Below are positions 37,321 to 44,462 of a stretch of DNA of 64,000 bases, one piece after another; the first letter of the stretch is position 1; every line of letters starts with the position of its first letter. The DNA comes from Microbulbifer halophilus (GTDB taxonomy: Bacteria; Pseudomonadota; Gammaproteobacteria; Pseudomonadales; Cellvibrionaceae). Where the stretch lies: NCBI RefSeq assembly GCF_026183675.1, contig NZ_JAPIVK010000006.1, positions 92,879 through 156,878 of the forward strand. Reading direction: 5' to 3'. The translations under genes were made by a program, and so were the position numbers. Under the pieces are notes generated by a model. That model had not been told where the DNA came from. It saw only the letters and a program-made list of their open reading frames with translations, and did not search any database.

Positions 37321-37525
37321 CTGCAGTTTTTTACAGGCTCAGCTTTCGGAGCTGGAAATGCCTGCCGATGGCACAAGCCGGGGCGGGGTGCGCCTTTCTG
37401 GGACTGTCTGCGAGAGGGACCTCGCAGACAAGCCTACGGGGACGTATTCACGGCGGGGGCGCCTAGCCGTGTCCCGGAAAGACGCACCCCGCCCCGGCTC
37501 CCCGAAGCAGAGCTCAGAAGCTTGA
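37321..37525. repeat. Palindromic MITE-like element (family of 50342-50516)
   Basis: A 28-base left arm (37377-37404, starting GCCGGGGCGGGGTGCG) is complementary at 26 positions to the right arm (37471-37498). Inside is a perfect 10-bp hairpin TGTCTGCGAG/CTCGCAGACA (37405-37430), then the core CTACGGGGACGTATTCACGGCG. The right end GCTCCCCGAAG...GCTTGAGTT matches the terminal sequence of the family. No ORF is supported. Confidence 0.75.
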
Positions 37526-37526
37526 G

Positions 37527-40352
37527 TTAGAGTGAGTTGAGGAAGTTCAGCAGATCCTGTTTGTCGGAAGACGACAGCTCCTGATAGTTGTCATTGGCAG
37601 CCTGCCCCTCGCCACCGTGCCAGAGGATGGCCTCTTCGATGGAGCGGGCGCGACCGTCGTGGAGATAGCTGTGCTCGGGCGTACAGATTTCATCGCCCTG
37701 CTGCCCCGTGGGGTTTTCCACCCCGCCGGTGACACAGGCGGAAAGACCCAGCCCCCACAGCGGCGGCGTGCGCCACTCGGCACCGGTGGCCTCGCCTTCG
37801 CCGAAATTATCCGCCAGGCCCGGCCCCATATCGTGCAACAGCAGATCGGTATAGGGGTGAATGGTCTGGTTGCGCAGTTCGGCCAGCGGGTGATTTTCAC
37901 CGGTCTGGTGGGTGGGCGTGTGGCAACCGGCACAGCCAGCATCCGCGAACAGCTGTTCACCGTTCTGTACCGAGGGATCGTTGTAATCCCGCTGCGGACG
38001 CACGCCCAGCAGCGAAATGTATTTGATCAGATCCTGCAGATGTTCGTCGTCGAGCTCCGCACCGCTATTGCCGCAATCACTCTGGCTGCCGCCGCAATCC
38101 GGCTGCGGATACACGGATGACAGCACGCCCATATCGGTATTGAGGGCCCGCGCCAGCTGGTGGCGGATGCTCGCACTACCGGCCTTCCAACCGAAGCGGC
38201 CGAGGCGGGTGTCGCCGGTCTCCGGGTCTATTACCCGATTGGCGCGACCGGAAATACCATCGCCGTCGGCGTCGTTCGGATCCGCCTGCGCCAGAATGGC
38301 GGATTCACCGATCGCTTCCAGCAGGCCCATACCCACCAGGTTGGGCGCGATGCGGGCGGAGAAGCGCTCCGGCGTCACGCCGGTAAAGGCGTAATTGGGC
38401 GAGCGCAGGCCATTCTGTTCACTCCAGAAGGCGATGGACACACTGCCTTCACTGGCGGCGCCGTCTCTGGCTTTGGGCTGTAGCACCGAGCCGAGATAGG
38501 GATCCGGATTGCCGTTGGCATCGGCCACCTTGAAGGTCCATTTGTCCAGTGGCTCTCCCACCGGCGCGGGTGCGGCGCGGCCGTTGCGTGCGTGGCAGCC
38601 GGCACAGCTGTCGTTGATATAGTGCGGCCCGGCCAGACCGAGCATGTCCTGCATCGGCGGGTTCTCAATCGGCTTCTCGTCGTGGACGCCATCCACCGCC
38701 GAACTGTGGAGTATGCGGCGGCCACGCATGAACGGCTGCGCATTGTCGTAGCCGGCATTCGTCGCCATCTGCATGAAATGGTTGTCCGTCTCCCCGGAAG
38801 TCATCTCGTGAATGGTGGTTTCGCCACCCAGCCAGGCGCGCTCCGGAATGCGGAAGGAATCCTTGACGCCGCCGAATGGTGTTTCGCCGCCGACATCCCA
38901 GGGCACCAGCCCCTCGCCGACGATGTACAGGAAGGTGGTGCCGTAATAGTTGGCCCGCCCATTGGGCACACTGGCATCCAGGAACTGGCTGATCTCGAAT
39001 TCCAGCTTGTCGCCCACCTGGATATTACGGCCTTCACGGCAGTTATAGGTGCGCTCCTTGTGGTAGTTATACTGGTCCTCCACCACCATGGTGCCGTTGT
39101 CGCAGTACTCGGCAACCGTGCCGACACCGCGGTAAAACCAGCGGTTCTCCGCCTCGGTGTCACTCAAGCGAAACTCGGTCCGTACATTCATCCGCACCGT
39201 GTCGCCACCCTTGGCAACCTCGTCGATGATCTCGATCCCGGCAGTGCGGTCTTCCCAGTAGAAACTCAGGTAGTGGTCGTACGCCTGGAAATGATCCTCT
39301 TTTGCGTGGCGATCTCGGGCACGATCCGAGAATCGGGTGACCAGTGCGGTATCGGTCTCGAACTGGATCGCCGGCTCGAGCGGTGTGGTGCTGTCATAGA
39401 GGGGAAGAATGTTGCCGAGGTCGGGCGAGCCGCCGGATGAGGAACTGCTGCCGGACGACGAACCACCCGAAGAACTGCTGGAACTGCTGGAACTGCTGGA
39501 ACTGCTGGAGCTCGAGCTACTTGAGCTGGAGCTACTGGAACTGCTCGAACTGGAACTGCCCGAACTGGACCCGCCCCCGCCGGATGAGGAACCGCCCTGA
39601 CCCAGGAAAGTGTACTGGGTCGCGGCCGTCGTCTCGCCGACGCCGTCGGTGATTTTGGTGTAGTGCAGGCTGATGACGTCGCCCGCGGTGAGATTGGCAA
39701 TATTGTGATACCAGTCGCCACCGTCCTGCGTCATTCTCACATTCTGCTGGACACCACCGTTCACGGTGTAGTGGATATCCACAATATCCCCCCCGGTCAT
39801 GCGGGCCTGGGCGGTGGCGGCATCCAGCTCCACCACGCAGCCACTGTCGCAGTCCGGTTGCGAGCCGTAGACATCCAGTTCCCAAATGGAATATCCCCAC
39901 TGGTTCCCGTCGCTTCGGCTGATTCCGTGAACCCTGACATGCCGATAGGTACCGCCAACCGGCACGCTATCGGTGCGATCACCGAAGACGCCACCACTCT
40001 CTGTGGCGAGGGTGTCCCACTGAATGCCATCGTTGGAGCCGAGGATTTCATAGGTTTCGGCGTTGGCCGCTTCCCAGGAAATCTCTACCCGATCCAGATC
40101 GTAGGGCTGGCCGAGATCGATGCTCAGCCAAGAGGGATCGGTCTGGGCCGCCGAGGCCCAGCGTGTGTTGTCGTCGCCATCCACCGCATTGGCGGCGGCC
40201 AGGTCCGCGGTACTCGCCGACGCCGTGGCGCCGCCGGCCAGGTCGGTGGACTGGGCCTGGGCCGTGACACTCATCGCTAGAAAAGCAGCGGCCATGAACA
40301 GGGAGAGCGCGGACGCCAGAAAGGTGTCCCGCTGTGGAGGGTATTGACACAT
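37527..40352 (-). CDS. CBM32-like/polyserine/dihaem c-type oxidoreductase
   Basis: The 941-residue secreted protein has a signal peptide (ending SVTAQAQ). A discoidin/CBM32-like domain follows (about 40-165: AANAVDGDDNTRWAS, WLSIDLGQPYDLDRVEISW). Next is a small beta-domain (about 170-250) and then a Ser-rich linker of roughly 55 residues (about 252-307). The C-terminal half carries two CxxCH haem c sites, CAGCHARNG (C583) and CAGCHTPTH (C807). Motifs such as DGISGRANRV, FGWKAG and TPPLWGLG are those of dihaem (DUF1111, thiol-oxidoreductase-like) proteins. In the beta-glucan locus the CBM may hold a redox partner on polysaccharide. Its electron partner is unknown. Confidence 0.88.
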   Translation of the reverse strand: MCQYPPQRDTFLASALSLFMAAAFLAMSVTAQAQSTDLAGGATASASTADLAAANAVDGDDNTRWASAAQTDPSWLSIDLGQPYDLDRVEISWEAANAETYEILGSNDGIQWDTLATESGGVFGDRTDSVPVGGTYRHVRVHGISRSDGNQWGYSIWELDVYGSQPDCDSGCVVELDAATAQARMTGGDIVDIHYTVNGGVQQNVRMTQDGGDWYHNIANLTAGDVISLHYTKITDGVGETTAATQYTFLGQGGSSSGGGGSSSGSSSSSSSSSSSSSSSSSSSSSSSSSSSSSSGGSSSGSSSSSGGSPDLGNILPLYDSTTPLEPAIQFETDTALVTRFSDRARDRHAKEDHFQAYDHYLSFYWEDRTAGIEIIDEVAKGGDTVRMNVRTEFRLSDTEAENRWFYRGVGTVAEYCDNGTMVVEDQYNYHKERTYNCREGRNIQVGDKLEFEISQFLDASVPNGRANYYGTTFLYIVGEGLVPWDVGGETPFGGVKDSFRIPERAWLGGETTIHEMTSGETDNHFMQMATNAGYDNAQPFMRGRRILHSSAVDGVHDEKPIENPPMQDMLGLAGPHYINDSCAGCHARNGRAAPAPVGEPLDKWTFKVADANGNPDPYLGSVLQPKARDGAASEGSVSIAFWSEQNGLRSPNYAFTGVTPERFSARIAPNLVGMGLLEAIGESAILAQADPNDADGDGISGRANRVIDPETGDTRLGRFGWKAGSASIRHQLARALNTDMGVLSSVYPQPDCGGSQSDCGNSGAELDDEHLQDLIKYISLLGVRPQRDYNDPSVQNGEQLFADAGCAGCHTPTHQTGENHPLAELRNQTIHPYTDLLLHDMGPGLADNFGEGEATGAEWRTPPLWGLGLSACVTGGVENPTGQQGDEICTPEHSYLHDGRARSIEEAILWHGGEGQAANDNYQELSSSDKQDLLNFLNSL

Positions 40353-40633
40353 GGGTCGATCCTCGCTGTTTTGTATTATTGATTATTGGACTTCTGCGAG
40401 AGCGGATAACCCGGGTTTTGGGGCTGGAGATTCCTGTCGGCGGCACCCCGCACCGGCTCCCGAAACCTGAGTTAATTCGCCTGCTGCACTCGCATTGCTG
40501 GTTATGGAGAGATGGAGGGTAGTTGCCCGGTGCACCTGCGTCGTCCCACTTTAGGGATATCTCCAATCTGGTGCGCTCAGCAACCAGCGAAAGGGAAATC
40601 CAGGCGACAAATCTTTGAACTCGCGCCCAATTC
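40353..40633. other. Intergenic: dihaem promoter with partial repeat
   Basis: GGGCTGGAGATTCCTGTCGGCGGCAC and CCGGCTCCCGAAACCTGAGTT (40430-40473) match pieces of the element at 37321-37525, so this is a copy with an internal deletion. CGTCCCACTTTAGGG at 40542-40556 repeats the motif found upstream of GH3. No gene is seen. Confidence 0.5.
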
Positions 40634-41038
40634 TCAGGAAAACTCGAAAAACAGATTGGCGGTTAGGCGACCACTTCGCGGATCCGGATCGATGTCCGTC
40701 TCCGTGTCCACCAGAATGGAATGCAGCAGGCTTCCGGGGTAGATGGAGAGGCGATGCTGTTGATAATCAATCCGGTGATAGAGCTCGAAGCCGTCGCGGC
40801 TTTCGGTCACATAGCCGGCGGAGGGGCCGCCCTGCTCCCGCAGGAACTGATCCGTGCTGGAAAAGTAGGTCTCCGTGCGCTCCTCACTCACCCGCTCGAA
40901 ACCGGTGCTCCGGTGGCGAAAAAAGCCGGTACCGCCGCGGGGGCCCGGGTTCAGGTACAGCAGCAGGGCAAAGAAATACGGACTGGAGGTGTCGAAGTGG
41001 GGAATCCGCTGCAGGTCCGATAGCGATTCCGGCGCACT
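40634..41038 (-). pseudogene. DUF6445-family protein, 5'-truncated remnant
   Basis: The frame reads about 134 residues back to the halogenase stop with continuous family-like sequence: LQRIPHFDTSSPYFFALLLY, LNPGPRGGTGFFRHRSTGFE and YHRIDYQQHRLSIYPG. It ends SGRLTANLFFEF. No ATG, GTG or TTG occurs in frame between the upstream TAG (41093-41095) and the GTG at 40891, which would start inside the domain. The roughly 100 N-terminal residues are therefore missing. DUF6445 proteins often accompany tryptophan-halogenase-like genes; an iron/2-oxoglutarate fold has been suggested. Here the gene is probably dead, although a short product from the GTG is possible. Confidence 0.65.
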
Positions 41039-42531
41039 TACCCGATATTGGCTTTGCAGTATCGGTTGATGAATTCCATATGGTCGGGCCAGCTATCCAC
41101 CTTTTGCCGCACATAGTTGCGGATACTGGCGAGGAAGCGACTCAGCTCTTCATCGCTCATCATGTCCACGATGGGGTGATAGGTGCGGGGCATCAGGCCC
41201 TGGCCCAGCATGACCTGAAGCCAAGAGGTTTCGCCAAACAGCTCCTCGCCATATTTGTATACGCGGCCACTTTTTTCGAACATCTCCATACGGTGAGCGA
41301 GTGAGTCGGGAATATCCATACCGCGACAGTAACGCCAGAACTCAGAGTCCTGCCGATCGGTCAGCTTGTAGTGCAAAATCACAAAGTCTCGCACATTTTC
41401 CGTTTCGTCCCGCACCATTCTGTTGAACTCATTGATATCCACTTGGAAGATACCGTTGGATGGAAAAACAGTTAGCAGTCGGATAATACTGCGCTGGATC
41501 AGGTGGATACTGGTGGATTCCAACGGCTCGATAAAACCACTGGAAAGTCCTACCGCGATGCAGTTTTTATTCCAGTGCTGGCGACGAGTGCCGGTTCGGA
41601 ATGGAATAACACGCGGCTCATTGATCGGCTCGCCTTCGATGTTACCCAGCAGCTGTTTACGTGCGTCGTTATCATCCATGTAGTGGCTGCAGAACACCAG
41701 GCCGTTGCCACTGCGGGACTGTAGGGGAATACGCCATTGCCAGCCGGATTCGCGTGCGATAGAGCGGGTGTAAGGCATCGGCTTCGCTGCTTTTCCGGTT
41801 TGCACCGCTACTGCACGATCACATGGCAACCAGTGCCCCCAGTCCTCATAGCCGGTGTGCAGTGCCTTGTCGATTAACAGACCGCGGAATCCGCTACAAT
41901 CGATAAACAGATCCCCTTCCAGCAATTTTCCGCTGTCCAACTTCAGTGCCTTGATATGACCGTTGTGGTGATCCAGCTGCACATCTTCAATCTTGCCTTC
42001 GATACGCATAGCGCCGTACTTTTCCGCCAGTTCGCGCAAATACTTGGCATAGAGGGTAGCATCCAAGTGATAGGCGTGATTGCGCTCCTGTCGCGGCGCG
42101 ACCTGGAACCGTCCCTGCCTCGAAGCGAAGTGTTCCAGGCAATAGTCTCCGATATCGTGACTGATACCATTCCGCAGGCCTTTGACCCAGAAATGACTGA
42201 AGTTACAGGCCCAACAGTCTTTCCCAGCGGTACCGAAGGAGTGGATATAGCTGTGATCCACATCTTTCCAGTTTTCAAACGCAATGCCCAGCTTGAATGT
42301 AGCATTGGTATATGCCATCACCTCCCGCTCATCGATCCCCAGGAGCTGGTGGAACAACTGTAAAGTGGGAATGGTGGCTTCGCCGACACCAACGGTTCCT
42401 ATGGATTCCGACTCGACCAGACAAATATCGAGATTTTTCCCAAGCAGTTTGGACAGGGCAGCGGCAGTCATCCAGCCGGCGGTACCACCACCGGCAACAA
42501 CCACTCTGCGAATTCTTTTCTCTGCGTTCAC
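41038..42531 (-). CDS. Flavin-dependent tryptophan-halogenase-family protein
   Basis: The 497-residue protein has the FAD motif GGGTAGW (14-20). It also has TVGVGEATIPTL and the conserved Lys of the halogenase active site in NATFKLGIAFENW (K80). GWQWRIP (263-269), the WxWxIP signature separating halogenases from monooxygenases, is present, as is SGFIEPLESTSIHL. It needs FADH2 from a separate reductase, not seen here. It sits in a run with cupin-like, SapC and TonB receptor genes, a grouping repeatedly seen in carbohydrate regions of Cellvibrionales, Xanthomonas and Caulobacter. The true substrate is unknown, and free tryptophan is doubtful. Confidence 0.92.
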   Translation of the reverse strand: MNAEKRIRRVVVAGGGTAGWMTAAALSKLLGKNLDICLVESESIGTVGVGEATIPTLQLFHQLLGIDEREVMAYTNATFKLGIAFENWKDVDHSYIHSFGTAGKDCWACNFSHFWVKGLRNGISHDIGDYCLEHFASRQGRFQVAPRQERNHAYHLDATLYAKYLRELAEKYGAMRIEGKIEDVQLDHHNGHIKALKLDSGKLLEGDLFIDCSGFRGLLIDKALHTGYEDWGHWLPCDRAVAVQTGKAAKPMPYTRSIARESGWQWRIPLQSRSGNGLVFCSHYMDDNDARKQLLGNIEGEPINEPRVIPFRTGTRRQHWNKNCIAVGLSSGFIEPLESTSIHLIQRSIIRLLTVFPSNGIFQVDINEFNRMVRDETENVRDFVILHYKLTDRQDSEFWRYCRGMDIPDSLAHRMEMFEKSGRVYKYGEELFGETSWLQVMLGQGLMPRTYHPIVDMMSDEELSRFLASIRNYVRQKVDSWPDHMEFINRYCKANIG

Positions 42532-42559
42532 GTGATTCTCTCGCTGACTGATGACACGC

Positions 42560-43594
42560 TCAGCGTTTCAGGTCATTTTGTAACTTGGCGCGCAACCGCA
42601 TGGCGGCCTCGACGCTGAGCGGCTGCTGCAATATACCGCGGGCATCGGGCTCGATATGTTCGGCGGCACCGTCACCGGCGTCGAAAATGTAGTAGTCGAA
42701 CAGCGCCTTCCAGGCCTTGCGTTGGTGCTCCGGCAGATTGCGCAACCCCAGAATGGCATGGAACAGGGCGTTGGTAGGGCGGCCCATGAAGGCCTCAGAG
42801 TCGCGCCACCAGTGGGTATAGAGCACATTCAGAGTATCCAGGCTCTCCACATGGTGCCACCACATCCCCGGCAGGAACAGGGCATCGCCGGGCTCCAGTT
42901 CTGCAAGCTGTGCATGGGCCAGAGCCTCGCGGAAGCGTGGAAAGCGCTCGAAGTCCGGGTTGTGAAAATCCACCAGGCTCACCTCCTGGCCACCGGGTGC
43001 AAACTCCAGCGGCCCCGGATAGAGGTTGGCGATCTCCTCCGGCGGCAGCAGGGTAAAACGCCGCCTGCCGGCAATATTGCAGGCGAGGTTATTGGGGAAG
43101 TCGTAGTGGGCCGCCACACGCACCCTGTTGCCCAGCCACAGGGAGCCGATGGGAGAGACCTCGCCGACGCCGGCGTCATTGGCGTCGGCGAATGCGGGAA
43201 ACCAGTGCGATACTTCGCTGGAGGGCATATACCGCATTGGCATGGCAGCCGTATCGGCACTGGCCAGAATATCCTCCAGCAACGCGCGCAGATCCACTCG
43301 ATGGGTCTGGAAGTTGAAGCCGCTCAGGTCTTCGCTGTAGAACACCCGGCCGCCGGTGCTCGCATCGCCGTAACAGCCATTGACGGGTCTCCCTCCATAG
43401 TGATCGAGGAGATAGTCCGCCATGGCCCGGGGAGATTCCCGGCCCGCGCGAACAGAGGGGAAATGCCCGCAGTAGCCGCGCAGAATCAGTGGTCGGGTAA
43501 CGCCGACCACAGACGCCAGGACATTGCCCGGATTGACCCCTTCCACTTCATCGGTGGAGGGCAACCCGGCGGTTTCGATAAATGGCTGGCCCAT
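42560..43594 (-). CDS. JmjC/cupin-like (Cupin_8) domain protein
   Basis: The 344-residue protein has a jelly-roll core with the iron-ligand pattern HxD in VAAHYDFPNN and the later His in PGMWWHHVES, plus RRRFTLLPPEE. These fit the Fe(II)/2-oxoglutarate JmjC-like cupin_8 family. It lies 28 bases upstream of the halogenase gene in the same direction and follows SapC by nine bases, so the three are almost surely one operon. It may hydroxylate a protein or small molecule linked to the receptor system. The substrate is unknown. Confidence 0.87.
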   Translation of the reverse strand: MGQPFIETAGLPSTDEVEGVNPGNVLASVVGVTRPLILRGYCGHFPSVRAGRESPRAMADYLLDHYGGRPVNGCYGDASTGGRVFYSEDLSGFNFQTHRVDLRALLEDILASADTAAMPMRYMPSSEVSHWFPAFADANDAGVGEVSPIGSLWLGNRVRVAAHYDFPNNLACNIAGRRRFTLLPPEEIANLYPGPLEFAPGGQEVSLVDFHNPDFERFPRFREALAHAQLAELEPGDALFLPGMWWHHVESLDTLNVLYTHWWRDSEAFMGRPTNALFHAILGLRNLPEHQRKAWKALFDYYIFDAGDGAAEHIEPDARGILQQPLSVEAAMRLRAKLQNDLKR

Positions 43595-43603
43595 GGCATC
43601 CCC

Positions 43604-44335
43604 CTACTGCACGGAGAGTCGGCGGTTTTTTTCATCGATCAGGCGACGCAACTGCGACTGGGAGGCCATGGCCATATAGATGGCCTCCAGGAAGCCCGCA
43701 CGATGGAGCTCGTCCAGGTCCTCCGCGCTCATTCCCCGCAGCCGCTCTTCATCGATGGTGTAAAAGCCCTTGAGCTGATTGGCCTCACCATTGTCCAGGG
43801 TCACGTCCAGGGTAAAGGGTTCCAGCAGGCCGTTGACCTGCAGTGCGCGGACAAATTTTTCACTCTGCTCTATACCCCGATGGATCGCATCGAGCATATC
43901 AGCCACGCTGTCCAGGTAAGGGGAGTTTCCGCCGTATTCCAGAAACAGGGGCTCGCCCCGCTCGCGATTGACCCGCGGGTTGTCGATATCGATATGAATG
44001 ACGCGGCGGCTTTTCTGCACCCCGTCTTCGACAAAATCCTGGCGCCCGATCAGGAACGGCTCGCGGCGAATGGTCAGCGGGACATAAGAGGCTGCCCAAC
44101 CGTCTTCGCGCAGGTAGAGGTTTTCGCCGGGTTGGAAACCCAGTAACGCCAGCGGGAAAAAGCTGCCGCTGCTGGCGTCTTTCTGGAAAAAAATGGGATA
44201 TTGCCCCTGGAGTGCGCGAAACTCCAGCGGGAAGGTCAGCGCGAACCAGGCGTCGTCGCCCAGTGCCGCATGGCGCTCGGCATTCACACGCAGGTCGCCA
44301 TGCTCCACATTGTTCAGCAGTACCGCATTGGTCAT
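43604..44335 (-). CDS. SapC-family protein
   Basis: The 243-residue protein shows the SapC pattern: LNNVEHGDLRVN at the start, FPLEFRALQGQYPIFFQKD, PLALLGFQPGENLYL and GYNSPYLDS-like GGNSPYLDS. A C-terminal FYTIDEERLRGM and FLEAIYMAMASQSQLRRLI complete it. SapC was first named from the Campylobacter S-layer-associated region, but its biochemical role is unknown. In marine and plant-associated proteobacteria it travels with a TonB receptor, tryptophan-halogenase-like protein and cupin protein, as here. It is not the ABC-transport SapC of enterics. Confidence 0.9.
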   Translation of the reverse strand: MTNAVLLNNVEHGDLRVNAERHAALGDDAWFALTFPLEFRALQGQYPIFFQKDASSGSFFPLALLGFQPGENLYLREDGWAASYVPLTIRREPFLIGRQDFVEDGVQKSRRVIHIDIDNPRVNRERGEPLFLEYGGNSPYLDSVADMLDAIHRGIEQSEKFVRALQVNGLLEPFTLDVTLDNGEANQLKGFYTIDEERLRGMSAEDLDELHRAGFLEAIYMAMASQSQLRRLIDEKNRRLSVQ

Positions 44336-44393
44336 CGTACTTCTCTCGTCGTCACTCGTTATTGTTGTTTCAGGATTACACAGTTTTCCGAAT

Positions 44394-44428
44394 CAAAAAA
44401 GCCGCTGGTCCCCGGGGACCAGCGGCTT
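44394..44428 (-). terminator. Rho-independent terminator of the TonB receptor gene
   Basis: AAGCCGCTGGTCCCC is followed directly by its exact complement, giving a 15-bp perfect stem. On the minus strand it runs into TTTTTT. It lies 34 bases after the receptor stop and before the SapC gene, so receptor and SapC operon are probably separated or attenuated here. Confidence 0.9.
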
Positions 44429-44462
44429 TCCTTTGCCTTGTCAAACCATTCCCGGCAATGGT

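Noticed and set aside
39430..39597. Short tandem DNA repeat that could suggest a CRISPR-like or satellite array
   Set aside because: The repeat is in frame and encodes the Ser-rich linker of the dihaem protein; units are codon-sized and there are no spacers.
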